This document shows, piece by piece, positions 36,658 to 49,830 of a DNA stretch of 64,000 nucleotides. The notes beneath the pieces were generated by a model. It was given only the letters and a program-made list of their open reading frames with translations. It was not told where the DNA came from and made no database searches. The stretch is from contig OY282609.1 in NCBI GenBank assembly GCA_958298945.1, positions 33,267,212 to 33,331,211 on the forward strand, in the 5' to 3' direction. This DNA is from Atherix ibis (lineage: Eukaryota > Arthropoda > Insecta > Diptera > Athericidae). Positions within the stretch are counted from its first letter, which is position 1. Each line of letters begins with the position of its first letter. Both the position numbers and the translations under genes were made by a program.

Positions 36658-37985
36658 ATGCAACAAAAAAGAAGAAAATTATTTTTAGTTTCAAATCAAA
36701 TAATCTTATAATCAAGAAGTTTTCACTAAAAATTTTGATAGATTTTCCAAAAATACTGCACTAAAAATGTGACAAATACTATTTTTTATTGGGAAACATC
36801 ATTCGCCTGCTGCCACGATTACTACTAATAATACTACTATTATTACTACTACTATTACCCAAAAATCGACTAGTTTACTACCATTTGAAGCGAATGACGA
36901 AAAGTTCTTGCAAAGTTTGATTGTTTTATTGCGTCTCAAATTTTAACTCATTCATAATTAAGAGAAAATAATAATCGTCTATTAGAAAATTAAGGACTTA
37001 ATCGCATTGCCTATAAAAGCCAGACTATAATTTTTAATATTTTCTTCATTCTCGAACGTCTTTTTTTGTTCTATTGTATTTAAGCTATAAGAAGTTTAAT
37101 TATAATAACAATACGAGTTTACTGCATTAAGAACAAGATAGAAATGTAAATTACATAAATGCGTTAATTAAATCTGGCATAGAACCCAAAAATTTATTAT
37201 TTCATAGAATAGTAACAAAAGGATTAATAAAAGTTCATCCAAACGTACGTCCAGATGAGTTGCTGATCAGAGACACCAAAATAAAAATTTATTCGTACAG
37301 ACAATCCAACTGCTTAGAACACCTAGAATCACTTTAAAAATAATCATAATTTTTTCTCATCATTTGTTGAATTTTATAAATTAGTTCTTATTTACAGACT
37401 CAACAAAGAGTTTCCAATTAAAAAAACACAAATGAACATTGCTCGAAAGCCATTTCTAAAGAGAATATCTTCAAAAACGCAGTAGACTATCTGGGGTTAT
37501 CTAAGACGATTCAACATAGTTTATTACACTTTCAAATTGGTTATGTATGGTCATCGCTTTTTTCTTCTATTTTAAATTTAAATAACACAAACAATTTTGT
37601 AAACATGAAATTATTTCGAAAGGCAGTCCAAAGAAAATGAAATCGAAATTATGAAAAATATTCTTAATATTAAAATGGCATAATAACTAATGCTACTATT
37701 TAGATTCTTTGTTTCTCTTCAATTTTAAAATAAGTTAAATTTTGATGGTAAAAATGTATTTGAATATGAAATAAAGTGAATATTACATTATCTCTTAATC
37801 GTTCCTGTTCGACAGTTACATTAGCCTTTAAATTTAAGTTACACAAAGTTGGAAAAAAAACTAAAAAAAAACGTTAAAACTTATTTAATAAAAAAGTTTA
37901 AAGTATTCAAAATCTTTATAAAAAAATTATGCTAATATAAAATATACTCGATAAGCCTGCCAATCTTTCAATATACAATTATTTT
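36658..37985. other. Region upstream of the Oatp first coding exon
   Basis: It may hold the Oatp leader, promoter or a 5' intron. A CTA/TTA-type microsatellite occurs near 36,820-36,858. No coding exon is recognised. Confidence 0.4.
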
Positions 37986-37989
37986 TTAG

Positions 37990-39890
37990 TAAAATCATTG
38001 CAACTGAAGTGGGGAGGCAATTTTTTTAAACGTAAAATTAGCTAAAAAGCGCTATTCTCTTTAACTTAAATTGCTCGAAAGTAAAAAAATTGGCATTTTC
38101 CCAATAAAAATATATTGTAAAACAACACGAAATTCCAAAGATCAATTTTTTTAAAAAACTCAATAGCGTTTTTTATTTTAAATTTAAACTGATTGAAAAT
38201 AGTAAATTCGCACTTTATTTTTAAATTCAAACGAAATTGCAAAGGTGACAGGAAGTGAGCTCAACAACGATTAAAATTGGCATCTTTACCTTTAAAATTA
38301 AATTTCACGAAAATTCCGAAGATGATAATTTTTTAATACGAAGTTCGCTCGGCGGAGTTTTTTAATTTCAATTCAAACTGCTTTAAAATATAAAATTGGC
38401 GTTTTCAGCATTAAAATTAATCACATGAAGTTGGGAATATGATTTTTGTATAAGCTCAGCAGCGTTTTCCTCTTAAAACTTGAACTGATCGAAAGTAAAA
38501 AATTGGCATCTTTACATTAAAAAATTAAACCACACGAAATTCCGAAGATGGATTTTTTTGAAGTGTGCTGAATAAAAATAAAAATTGGCATCTTTACCAT
38601 TAAAATAAAACTGCACGAAATTACGAAGATGATATTTTTTAATACGAAGTTCCCGTGGCGATGTTTTTTGTTTCAGCTTAAACTGCCCGAAAATATAAAA
38701 TTGGAGTTTTCAGCATTAAAATCAATCACATAAACTAGCGAACATTATTTTTGTATAAGCTCAGCAGCGTTTGTCTCTTTCAACTTAAACTGCTCGAAAG
38801 AAAAAAAATTGGGATTTTGTTATTAAAAAATTAAACTACACGAAATTCCGAAGATGGTTTTTTTTAAAAAGCTCAACAGCGTTTTTAATTTTAAATTTAA
38901 ACTGATTGAAAATGGGAAATTTACACTCTACCTTTAAATTCAAACTGCACGAAATTTTAAAGGTGACATGAAGTGAGCTCAACATCAATAAAAAATGGGC
39001 ATCTTTACCTTTAAAATTACACTGCACGAAAATTCCGAAGATGATAATTTTTTAATACGAAGTTCGCTCGACGGAATTTTTTTGTTCCAATTCAAATTGC
39101 CCGAACATACATATAAAATTGGCGTTTTCAGCATTACAATTAATCACATGAAGTTGCGAATATGATTTTTGTATAAGATCAGCAGCGTTTTCCTCTTAAA
39201 ACTTGAACTGATCGAAAGTAAAAAATTGACTTCTTCACATTACTATATTAAACTGCACGAAATTCCGAAAGTAGATTTTTTAGAATTAAGTTAGATGAAC
39301 AGCGATAAACATTGGCATCTTTACCATTAAAATGAAACTGTACGAAATTGCTAAGATGATTTTTTTAAAACTCAGCAGCGTTTTTCCTTTTGAAACTTAA
39401 ACTACTCAAAAGTAATAAATTGGCATCTTCACATTAAAAAATTTAACTACACGAAATTCCGAGGATAGATTTTCTTAAATGAAGTTAGTTCAATAGCGTT
39501 TTTAATTTTAAATTTAAACTGGTTGAAAATGGGAAATTCGCACTCTCCCATTTTCTTTTATATTGGAACTGCACGAAATTGGAAAGATGACATAAAGTGA
39601 GCTTAACAGCAATAAAAAATTGGCAATTGACTTTTAAAATGAAACTATGAAATAGCTAAAAAGTGTTTTTCTACACTGCTCGATTCTTTAAATTTACACT
39701 GCTCGAAAAGCATCCTCACCTTTGAAATTAAACTGCACGAAATTGCAAAGATGATATTCTTAGAAATGAGGTTGGCTCAAAAGGATTTTTTCTCTTTAAA
39801 CTTAAACTGCTCTAAAATAGGAATTGTCATTTTTAAATTATGTGTAAAATTGCACAAAAATTGCGATTGATCGACTTTAAAAAAAAAATT
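37990..39890. repeat. Degenerate satellite array with higher-order structure
   Basis: Motifs such as CTGCACGAAATT, ATTGGCATCTTTACC, CCGAAGATGAT, AGCTCA(A/G)CAGCG and TTTAAACTG recur every 100-170 bp. Longer blocks repeat as units: the block starting GCGTTTT.TTTTAAATTTAAACTG occurs at about 38,165, 38,879 and 39,496. The first two extend over more than 200 bp in the same order, including AATACGAAGTTCGCTCG. This is a higher-order repeat of about 715 and about 615 bp. No ORF is present. Confidence 0.85.
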
Positions 39891-41943
39891 AACAATTGTT
39901 GTCTTCCTTTTAAGAATATTTGTATGACTGATGTTAAATTTATTTTTATGAAATTGCTTAGCCTAATTGCTGTTAAATTTTAATATATGCAAACGTAAGA
40001 AGATACAGTATTTTTTCAAAATGCTCAAAAATGTGAAACCGACAGACAAATTATTTAAATCAGCACCGAAAAGAATTTTTTTATATTCTTGAGATAATTT
40101 GTTGGATTTAATTTTTATTTTTAAAAATTCACTGTTTATCGTAGAATTATAAAAGAAGATGTTAACGATACATGAAAAAAACGGTCGAAACACTTTCAAA
40201 TCCAAAATATAGTAGAACGTTTTCATTTGTATTACGATTCAGTAAAAACTAATATATTTTCTTAACATTAATTGGTATTTCTAACGGTTTCCTTTTCTTA
40301 TTAATGTTGTCATATTCTGCTAGTCATATTTACTTCCAATAAGAATATCCTAGTACTCTTAATAGTTGATTTATTATTTATTTAATTATGAAAATGCCAC
40401 CCACAACCTACTAACTAGTCATAACTATGAGTAAATATAACAATTCATCGTTTATTAATTCATGCAATTCGATTTATTGATATTTTTATAATATTTATTT
40501 ATGCGTTGTTTTCATGAGCAGAGAGAAATATTACCACCTGTGCAGGTAGGAAAGTTTTACTTGCAACATTTGACAGATCTAAAAATTTTCAATTTGTGAA
40601 TAAGTTTAATGGAAAATTACGAATATTGTTAAAACATCGCAAAGGACCCATTCTACAATACTACACGGACATGATTTTAACAAGTACCAAATTGTTTTCT
40701 TATTTTGGTAAGTGTTTCTACTGGGAAATAAAGACAAAATAAACATAATCATACGTAATTGGGTGTTATATAATCTTATAAATTTCTCATTTAAATCTAG
40801 TGTTGTAATTTTGTCTCATTATCAAAAACAAATTGGATTTCTAATTCAGGATTCCGATATTTTCTTTGCAGGGCGTCTATTTTGGTTTAAATTTTATTGA
40901 TTTTTTCTTAGGTCATTTTCGTTCGTAATGGAAATGCCGACAAAATTCACAATCAAATCGATTCTGATACATTATTAAAAACGACTACACGCATCAAAGT
41001 ATATGTACAGCAATACACATTGTGAATGTTTACTGTGAGGAGGAGGGGGGGGGGGGACGTTTTTCTTTTATATTTTCCAATAATAATCAAAATTTTGTAC
41101 GCTAAAGCTTTTAACATTCCGAAAATTATTGGTATTTGTTTCTTTATGAAAAGTCCATTCACGTATTTGATAGTCATTTTTATACTTACTTCTAAATACA
41201 AATTTATTACGTAATTTTCGTTCACAAAATATAATATAAAAATATGTTTTTTTTTTTGTGATTAGGTTCAATTGTTTGCTTTCATTTTTTAACAATCAGC
41301 ATCAACACCAACATCAGCATAGAAATTATTATAAATACTTTTCCCTTCATTTCTACATAAAAAAAAACAACAACAATGCATGCACACAGCTGACTAGGCT
41401 TCGAATATGCTTTCGATTCCCTTTACTTTTGTTTTCCAGAGTCAATATCATAAAGCACAATATGGGAGCAAATCAAATTTTCTCTCATTATATAAACTGA
41501 GAAACATAACAAATTCATTTAATAGATGATATAAAAATCGATTTGAATATTAATAGAAAGGAGGAAGGGAGAGGGGGCTATTCTTTTTAGATACGTGTAT
41601 TTAACTATAGCATTTCACTCAGATTATAATGTGAGAGACAATCGAGTATAAAATTAGAAATTCATCTTCTTTTGTGTATTTGGATTGATTTATTTTTTCC
41701 CTTTTTTATAATAAGTTAATTGACAACAAAAATGTATTAGTATTTATGATTATTAATATGTGTATGGTTTGAAATGAAAGTTCTGAGAAAAAAATCGAGA
41801 GATATTTGCTATTGAACAGAAATTTCAAAATTAAATAAAAAGTTAAATTGCTTTAAATTGTATTAATTTAATAAGAAAATTATGATTGAAAATAACTAAA
41901 AATTTATTGTAGGATCGAAGTTTATTGGGACCAAGAAGATATA
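39891..41943. other. AT-rich intergenic DNA, no gene recognised
   Basis: Contains a run of G at about 41,044-41,056 and low-complexity AC/CA blocks (about 41,297-41,315). Open frames here are short and Ile/Lys/Phe/Asn-rich. Confidence 0.4.
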
Positions 41944-43129
41944 TTAGGTTGTTCGGAAAGTAATTTCTTTCTAAAAAAAATTAAAATGAAAGATGATTTT
42001 TTTATAGTGAATTAATATTTTATTCAATTAAATATTGTCCAGTCTGATCCAATACCCTTTGCCATCAGTAGCATGATTCCACGCTCATAAACTTTTTGTT
42101 GTTTGCTGGCAAAAAAACTCATCCAAGTTATTTTTGACCTCCTCATTTGAATTAAACGTTTTACCGTCTAAAAAATTTTGTAAAGACCGGCACAAATGAT
42201 AATTGAAAGGTGCTAGGTCTGGAGAGTATGGTGGGTATATCCAATCCAAGGTCTAAAAGCTTTTGCCGAGTTGTCAAACTTGTATGTGGTTTCGTATTAT
42301 CCTGTTGGAACACTATACCTTTCCTATTGACCAGTTCTGGCTTTTTTTCCTGAAATGAATCATTCAATTTGTCCAGGATTGATCGTTGAAATCCCACCAA
42401 ACAGATAGCACAACCTTTTTTTTGATGAATATTGACTTTCGAAGTGCTTTAAGCCGGTTCGTCTTTTCTACTCCACGATCTTTTGCGTGCTTAACATTGT
42501 CGTAGACAACCCATTTCTCGTCCCCAGTGATGATACATTTAAAAATGGTTCATTTTCTTGGCATTTGAGAAGCAAATCACAAACGTCAATGCAACGGCAC
42601 AAATTTTTTTCCGTAAGAAGATCGAGCTTTGAGATAAAACCTAACCGTTTCAAATGATCATAAACGGTCATATTCGATTAATTTAATCTCTCAGCAATCT
42701 CACGAGTTATTATTCGTCGGTTTGTATCAATTAATGCCTTTATTGTGTCTTCATCAGCTTGAACTGGCCTTCCAGAACGTGTTGCATCTTCGAGATCAAA
42801 ATTGCCGGATCGAAATTTTGCAAACCAGTTTTGGCACTGGCGCTCCCTTAACTTATCGGATAATTTTTTTCTTGCTTGAACAGCATTTTTATCTTTTCTA
42901 TAGCAAAAAGTAAAATATACCAAAAATCCTGTTTTTCACTTTCCATATTTAAAAGGGTATAAACCAAAAACTACTGTGCAGAATCAATCGAATTTTTTCA
43001 CAAGCAAGCCTTGCTATATTAACTGTCAAAATACATATGATTATGCGACTTAAGTGTGAAAGTGGTCGTAAAAAAATACAATTAAGTCCTCTGTTGGGAA
43101 ACAACGAAATTACTTTCTTGACAACCTAA
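41944..43129 (-). mobile_element. Mariner, cecropia/mellifera-like, complete ends but broken ORF
   Basis: The ends are inverted repeats beginning TTAGGTTGTTCGGAAAGTAA (left) and TTAGGTTGTCAAGAAAGTAA (right), flanked by TA; total 1,186 bp, close to full length. The minus-strand transposase starts near 42,946 (MESEKQDFW). It shows CQNWFAKFRSGNFDLEDATR, GRPVQADEDTIKAL, MTVYDHLKRLGFISKLD, TGDEKWVVYDN (first Asp) and ELVNRKGIVFQQDNTKPHTS (second Asp). The YSPDLAP segment is damaged. Several frameshifts and a stop inactivate it. The subfamily is judged from the ends and HTH by recall. Confidence 0.88.
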
Positions 43130-43329
43130 TATAATATATTTGGGAAAAGAGCTTTTACTACTCAGCTTAGAAATTCTGGGCATGTTGGTGTTGGATTAAA
43201 AGCAATTTTTTTATATGTTCTATCCCAGATGTCATAATCAACCTCATCACTTTTTGCTAAGTTTAATGGCTTTTTTGAGCGATTTATGGATTTTTACTTT
43301 TATATTGTTGTCTAAGGGTGTAAATTCAA

Positions 43330-44171
43330 AACCTGCTTGATTGGTGACCCTTTCTCTTTAGTTTGGTTGCTCCTTCGGTCCACCAGTTTACAATTCGTTG
43401 CGGATCGGATGATTGAAGCATCACAGGAATTGAAAACTGAATTATCTTCCGGCGGACCTGTAACTTCTACCCCATTCTCTATGCCAGCAATAAGGATGCA
43501 ATTGACGCTGGTTTATCGGCATAGACGAGTGAAATCACGTAGCCCCATAAAAAACAGTCTAGAGTCTAGAGGGGTCAAATCGCACGATTTAGGCGACCAA
43601 CTCACGGGTCCGAATCAACTCACCGGTTACGTGCTGTGTGGCATAAAGCGTCTTGTTGAAACCACATCTCGACCAGATGCAGTTCTTGAATTTTAGGCAC
43701 AAAAAAGTTCGAAATTATCGAGCGATAGCAGAGACGCCATTGACGGTAACGTTGCGGTCAGCGCCATCTTTAAAGAAATACGGACCGATGATTCCACTGG
43801 CCCATAAACCGCACCAAACAGTGCATTTTTCTGGGTGCAATGGCAGTTCTTGTTTTGCCTGTGTTTGTTTATCTGACCAAATGCAACAATTTTGCCTATT
43901 CACATACCCATTCAACTTTTTGGTAAAAAAACGGATTTTCACGGTGACGGATGGACAAGTTGCGGTCATCACTAACACTGTACGTTTTGATGTCCAATAG
44001 TGTAAAATTACTGCGAAATTTTGTCACTATGGCTTGAATTGCTTGCTCAGTAGGTCGATTATGATGATCCTAAAATGGTCAAAGTGCGCGAAAAACACTT
44101 TTTACAGAGCACGAATTTTGACAATAAAATTCAATAATTTGTAAGTGTTGTTCGGGTGTAAGTCTTTCCAT
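43330..44171 (-). pseudogene. DD41D-like transposase relic
   Basis: On the minus strand from about 44,171, MERLTPEQHLQIIEFYCQNS and TKFRSNFTLLDIK are the N-terminal HTH region. Then LNGYVNRQNCCIW and ELPLHPEKCTVWCGLWASG follow the first-Asp site, where SDEAHF is replaced by unrelated residues. Near 43,590, GPVSWSPKSCDLTPLD keeps the third Asp. The middle with the second Asp is deleted or scrambled. The same superfamily as the intact ORF at 6,333 but a different lineage by sequence. Confidence 0.75.
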
Positions 44172-44279
44172 GAAAAAAAAAAATGAAAAATCAAACAGCA
44201 AAAAAATTACCCTATATATCGTTTTAAGGCCTCTGTGGAATTAAAAGTAGATCTTTATCGAACCCGACGGACTAAAATT

Positions 44280-44830
44280 TCAAGCAGAAACATTCATGGC
44301 GACTGGAATTCGTGCACGAGGACCAGTCCTTAAGTCGCCCTTGACCTGATCACTTGACTTGGACCCGTGAGCACATCTTGGCAAACCCGCGTACCTGAGC
44401 TGGCTTAGCGGTGCCTAGGAATTTACAAGATTCCTTACCGTAGCTCAATGAGCGGAGTACAAACCAAAGTACTCTTAAAACAAAAATGGGTACTACGGAA
44501 ATCGGGGTGCCCCATGGTGTTAAAACATACTGTGCCCGATAATGGTGAGGCGCCTTAGGCAGCAACGTAGTGGCTGTGGTTGATACCCATATCGCGGGTA
44601 CGATCTCCGGATCGCAGGTGGGAGGTAACTGGCAAATGTAGTAATGCATTACAATTATCTCGGGCGTTGTCACTGCTTATGACAGCAGAGGTTTAGATAG
44701 TCCTCTCCACCAACAGTTGGAGTAGTCAGCTTGTAACTGACTACTGACTGTTAACTATCATTTATGGTAGTGCGCTGATTGAGCGTACTCTCAATCCCAA
44801 TGGTCGTGGGCGACCGCTGCTATATTGTCT
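44280..44830. mobile_element. GC-rich repeat of unknown class
   Basis: About 550 bp with far higher GC than the surroundings, sharply bounded. It contains direct and inverted short motifs (AGTAGTCAGC/GACTACTGACTG) and an open frame on the minus strand (44,350-44,673) with no domain I recognise. The composition suggests a transposon, perhaps the 5' end of a retroelement. Confidence 0.35.
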
Positions 44831-44854
44831 TAGGATGATGTGTGGCACCACTAA

Positions 44855-45010
44855 ATATATAGATTTAAATGATCCGATGTGGGCGGATGTCATTTTTTCT
44901 GACGAGTCCAAATGTAAACTCCACGTAAGCGATGGACAATCGTTTGTCAGATGAAAGAATGGCGAACGACTGTTAGAAGAGTACCTTTAATTGATACCAC
45001 CAAGAACAGA
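44855..45010 (+). pseudogene. Tc1-like transposase fragment
   Basis: The plus frame reads WADVIFSDESKCKLHVSDGQ, then a stop, then KNGERL. The SDES motif with the first catalytic Asp and the following FVR.K.GER pattern are typical of Tc1. Nothing else of the element is recognisable. Confidence 0.65.
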
Positions 45011-47229
45011 GGATGTTGGGGATAATTCTCTGCACATCAAACACGAAATTTACCATTAATTGAATGAGATCAACCAAGTATTAAATTTTTTTTTGAAAAA
45101 GAAATTGAAAAAATTTTGTATTTTTTTAAAAAAATTTTCGTATTTGAAAATTACCTTTTCAAATTTTTTCCCTTTTAAGAAAAAATTAAAATTGTTTCCC
45201 TTTTTACAAAAATTATTTTATTTTACAATATTATTTAAATAATATTAAAAAAAAACCAATAATCATTTTACAAACACAAACATTTTTAATGTGAGCAAAA
45301 TATTTTGTCCACAGCACTGTGTAATGCAAATAAATTCAAAAAAAGGTAATATTTAAAGGTTTTTGCTATAAAAAAAAAAATAAATACAGACCCGCTATAG
45401 TGTATTGAAAAAAAACGTTTCATATACAGAACATTCTATTAAATTTTTGCACGGCTGAAAGAAAAAAAGGCAGCGTTTACTACCGGTGGAAGCATAGTCC
45501 TTATGGTAACAGAACATTTGTACGACCGATGGACATACGGCTCTCAACGTTAATTATTTTAAATTTTTTTTTGAGTCCCTACTTTTATTTTGTAACTTTC
45601 AACTTATGAAATATTCTTTTGCATAAGTTGAATGTAACAAATAAAAAAAAAGCGTAGACATCATTTTCCAAATGCAAATAATCATAATAAACGAGCAGAA
45701 CATCTGATAATATCAAAGCTGATGTTAGTAGCGGCACGGCACTTCTTATCCGCCTACGATTTTAATGGTTGTGTACTTTTGTTCGAAAATTAATGAAATT
45801 GTCCTGATCAAAAACGATATGCTATTTGCAAAACCAACTAAACTTCCTATGGCCTCAATTATCTGCGGTTGGCTAGGTAGCTTCTTACACAGAATTTCGT
45901 AAAATTCTATTATTTTCTCAGCCCAAGTTCACGAATACTCAAGTACTAGTAAGTACATATTTGAGAGGTGGTATACACGGGCTACACGTAAAGTTAAGCT
46001 TTTTATTTTCAAAAAAAAAAAAAAACAACAAACAAACAATAATAATATTAATGATAAAAATGAACCAAAAAATACGAATCAGTTGTGCTTACGTCAACCA
46101 TTTTTACTTTCTGATGTTTGTCCTTCACTGCTTACAGAAATTTCATTCTTTTAGCAGCGATTCAAATTTGGTTATTTTCTCCAAAAGCTGTGTGTGTATA
46201 GCCATACATACATAAGTATTTAGATACGTGAATTATGAACTTTTGAAAGAACACGAACATTTTGCTTTTCAACAACTCCGAGGTGCACACATTATAAAAT
46301 AGGTGATCCTATTTTTTATTTTCTTTTTATAATTTCCATTAAGTTTACCATCAAATATATATATCACAATGAATCACCACACTACACTGAAAAGTAAATT
46401 TTCTTTTCATTTTAATTTATTTTGTGATAAGATTAAAGACATTTTAAGGCAATAAATGTGAATTTATTTTGATTTCAAGATTTTATTTACTTGCTCGAAT
46501 GCTGGTGGTGGTGGTGCTTTTACTTCTAATTCTTATTCCTCTTACTACTAATTATTATTATTATTTTGTGGGAGTTTTATTTTAAAATCAAATCCAATCG
46601 ATTACAACTAAAGTATGTAAAAGGTTCAATATTATCTTTTGCTAAATAGTAGAATTTATAATAAGTTTCTTTTTGATATAACAACATGTCCTGATTATTT
46701 TCATGATTCGTTTTAGTAAAAATTGTTTTTTAAACTTATATAACTAACGCATAAAACCGTGGAAATAATAAAGGATGATAGCCATCTGTCTGTTGCTTAG
46801 GTTATAGACTATAAGAATAAATAATTGCACTTTTGATATCCGAATTTTATTGAAGCCAAAAAATCCAATTGTAACTGCAATGAAACAAAATCCATCTTTG
46901 CCGAACCCTTACCCTTAGCCATTTATTAACTCAAAATTAAACTGCAAACTCCGCAGTTTTAAATTTATATTAAACGCTTTAAAAATTATTAAAATTTAAT
47001 ACAAATATTTTGGTTTGGGTAAGTAAAAATAAAGAATAATTAATGAAAATACCAATTAAAAAGATGATAAAAATTGTTTTTAGCTGTTGTGCCTGACATC
47101 TATTTTTCATCCATAGAACTAAATATAATTTTTTTTTCTTCAATTTAAAATAGTTTTGACATATTGAATGTAAACAATCGTTTTGTGTGGAATAATATTT
47201 TTTCCGCATAATAGACGGCGCCAGCAGTG
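45011..47229. other. Intergenic DNA, no gene recognised
   Basis: AT-rich with A and T runs (about 46,010-46,024) and a GGT microsatellite near 46,503-46,518. The ORF at 45,060-45,242 is Lys/Phe-rich and probably chance. Confidence 0.4.
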
Positions 47230-47540
47230 TAAATGATGCTACAAAATTTCAGATCAGAAACGTCAAATAAAAGCACAAAGCTGAAATTTGTGCCCTCAAA
47301 TTGAAAAAATCTGCGGCTGAAGCGTGTCGAATGATTGTAGCAACTTATGGTGAGGCACGACAAAGTGATTTTGCAGCACGACAACTCTCGGCCATATGTT
47401 GATTAGGTGGGTAAAATCTACCTGGGAACACTGGAATGTCGCATGGCCTGACTGAGCAGCACTTCCAATCTTTCGAAGAGACCAAAAAATTGGTGCTGCT
47501 CAGTCAAAACAAAAGAATGCACATGCACACACGATTTTAA
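47230..47540 (+). pseudogene. Mariner remnant, internally deleted
   Basis: The plus strand has an N-terminal piece (LKKSAAEACRMIVATYGEAR at about 47,303-47,362) joined directly to LQHDNSRPYVD (second Asp region), then IYLGTLE and MAxGLTEQHFQSFEETKKL from the C-terminus. At least 400 bp of the transposase are missing and several frameshifts are present. It resembles the mauritiana side of the family. Confidence 0.6.
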
Positions 47541-47689
47541 AAATTCTTATAGGTCGGTGCGAGATAAAGAAATCCATATAGTCCTGAACAGTCAGGCAGT
47601 AATTAGACGTTTCGAGCAGGCTAATTTAAATAAAGCACTTACTTTGGAATGTGTCCATAAATATCATGTACATATGTCACACTCAAAAT

Positions 47690-48090
47690 GAGATGACCTG
47701 CCATTACAAGGAACTGCCAGGGAATCTCTCGGCTTAGAACCATACGCGGGTTCCTTGCAGAATGGTGATAAAAAATTGAGGGGATAAATGGGCCATGAAA
47801 GAATATCAAAGGTAATGTACCACTACGAACGGTGATGGGAATCATTGGGGATGAAATGGCAGAAATCCTGTCAAAACATGGAGCTGCCCTTTTAAGTCAC
47901 AGTCCAGAACCATACTCTTGAGCAAAGGGCCCGTTGACTGCAAGATTTAGACGGTAAATTGGTTATGAAGCAGCCGTGAATTTTACAGCTCAGAAGCTCA
48001 CGCTGTATCGAGCAGAGGAATGATGAAAAAATTACTATGGACAAGAGTAGATCGGAAAGCTTGAATCGGGGATGCATTCCAAGTAGTCCG
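47690..48090 (+). pseudogene. Non-LTR retrotransposon RNase H remnant
   Basis: The plus translation near 47,838-47,925 reads GIIGDEMAEILSKHGAALL followed by SPEPYS, which resembles the GNExADxLAxxGA...GPEPF segment of RNase H in ORF2 of I/R1-type elements. Stops and a frameshift are present. Confidence 0.5.
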
Positions 48091-48409
48091 CAGGTAAAGC
48101 TATGCTTTGGTGTCTAGAAAATAACTCCTGTAGTTTATATCTAGAGGAGGTAGAGCCTATCTTACGCATCTTATTAGTAAAATTCTGCCAATTTTTTGAC
48201 TGCCAAGTAAAATTTTTACTCTACAAAATATCGAACCCATCAATAAAGAACTACCACGATATTCATTGTTTTTATTTGGCTTTAAGCTTCAACTCGAAGC
48301 ACAAAACTTTCAACAAATGCTAAGGAATATCGCAACAAATGCTGGAAAGCAATCCTAGCAAGTATAGGAAAATATTTACCGATCTATATGATTAAAATAT
48401 TTACCGATC

Positions 48410-48753
48410 TACAAGGTCTGTTCAAAAAGTATGGCGAATTTTGAATTTCCGCGGGCTACGTATATTCGATTTTCGTTATGTTGGTACTCATGTCTCTCAC
48501 TAATGCCGACAAGTTCGGCCATTTGAAATGATTGTTGCAGGAGCGTGGTGCATCATGAGTTTTTGCACAGGGTAGAACAGTCAATAAGGAATATTACCTG
48601 TAAGTTATGCGCAAGTTGCGCGAGGCAATCCGCCAGAAACGCCCGGATTTATGGAAGAACAAAAAAAACACGTGCAAGCAAAGCCGCTGTTAAAAATTAA
48701 CTGAATATTCTAAAAATTAGAAAATTCGCGATACTTTTTGAACAGACCTCGTA
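48410..48753. mobile_element. Short non-autonomous derivative (MITE) of the long-TIR mariner
   Basis: It begins CAAGGTCTGTTCAAAAAGTA and ends TACTTTTTGAACAGACCTCG, flanked by TA. The interior keeps a short piece of the transposase region (CAGGAGCGTGGTGCATCATG ... CGCCAGAAACGCCCGGATTT), in the opposite orientation to the intron copy at 32 kb. Total about 340 bp. Confidence 0.85.
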
Positions 48754-48859
48754 TATGGTTAGACATGAAAGTATAATAAAAAGAAAAGAAACTAGTAAAA
48801 TTCATAGAACGTTAAACAAAGCACTCCTAAACCATATAAGAAAAACCAAGCTACAGGTT

Positions 48860-49505
48860 AGGGAGAGAAAACTAGATTTTCTTCAAAGATCTTTTAGTAG
48901 TAGTAAGGTTAAATTCCGTCATTGGCTCGTTTAAACCATAGTTAGACGTAAAAGAATTAACGTGTAGAAGAGGCAATCTTCTTAGGTTATAATTCAGCCG
49001 TCTAAACGAAACCCTATTTGTAAGTGTCTGACAGTAAATTTTCGAGTTTAAAAGTTGGTGAATGAAAACTAAATCAGCAACTTTGCGTCTTTTCTCTAGT
49101 GTAGGCATTTGAAGCACATTGAGCCGATCTGTGTAAATAGGAAGTCTAAGATGATGAAGCCAATGAAAATCCTTCAAAGCAAACCTAACAAAGTTACGTT
49201 GCACCGATTCTATACGCTTAATATGAGTACTTAATTGTAGATACCGAAAAGTTGTAAGAGAAAGTGCGAGGATTGAGGCATCTGGAAAGTCCAAATTCTC
49301 CTGAATGACAGTTGCATTATTGAAATTTTTAATTTTTGAAAAAAGTTCTTAATTATTTTTATATTATAATATCATCAATGACAAGAATGAAAAGTAATGG
49401 GCCAAGATGGCTGCCCTGTGGAATACCAGTAAGTGCTTGAAAATCTCTTGATAAACTAAATCTGGAAGGCATAAAACCATGCTGATTAGGTAAAATTAAG
49501 CAACT
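48860..49505 (-). pseudogene. Non-LTR retrotransposon reverse-transcriptase relic
   Basis: Minus strand, right to left: NQHGFMPSRFS then FQALTGIPQGSHLGPLLFIL (about 49,500-49,370) is the RT palm block. The ORF 49,294-48,872 is the C-terminal region, with HIKRIESVQRNFVRFALK and LEKRRKVADLVFIHQLL. The YxDD segment lies in the deleted interval between them. The C-terminal pattern is common in insect I/Jockey-group elements. Confidence 0.75.
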
Positions 49506-49830
49506 ACACTGATTGATGAACTGCGAATATCACAACGACACAAATAACTGTGGGATAATCGATAATTTTGCTATAATAGGTCTTGTAGTTGATAACCTAA
49601 AGTGTAAAATTTCAATCGAAAGTGTAAAAAATTTAAAAATTGCATTTTTCATCAACAACTTTAATAAAACAAATTGAAAATAATGAACAAAATTTAAAAA
49701 AAATTTGTTCTTTTTGAATTTTAATAAATCATTTAAGATTATTGATTTTAATTTAGGAAGTTAATTTTCAGCCTTCAACTGAAAATAGAAATGATAAAAT
49801 TTAAAGTTTTTTTTTAAATTTTTGTTCCAG

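Noticed and set aside
37990..39890. CRISPR-like array
   Set aside because: Units are degenerate, over 100 bp, without constant repeats and unique spacers, and the DNA is animal.
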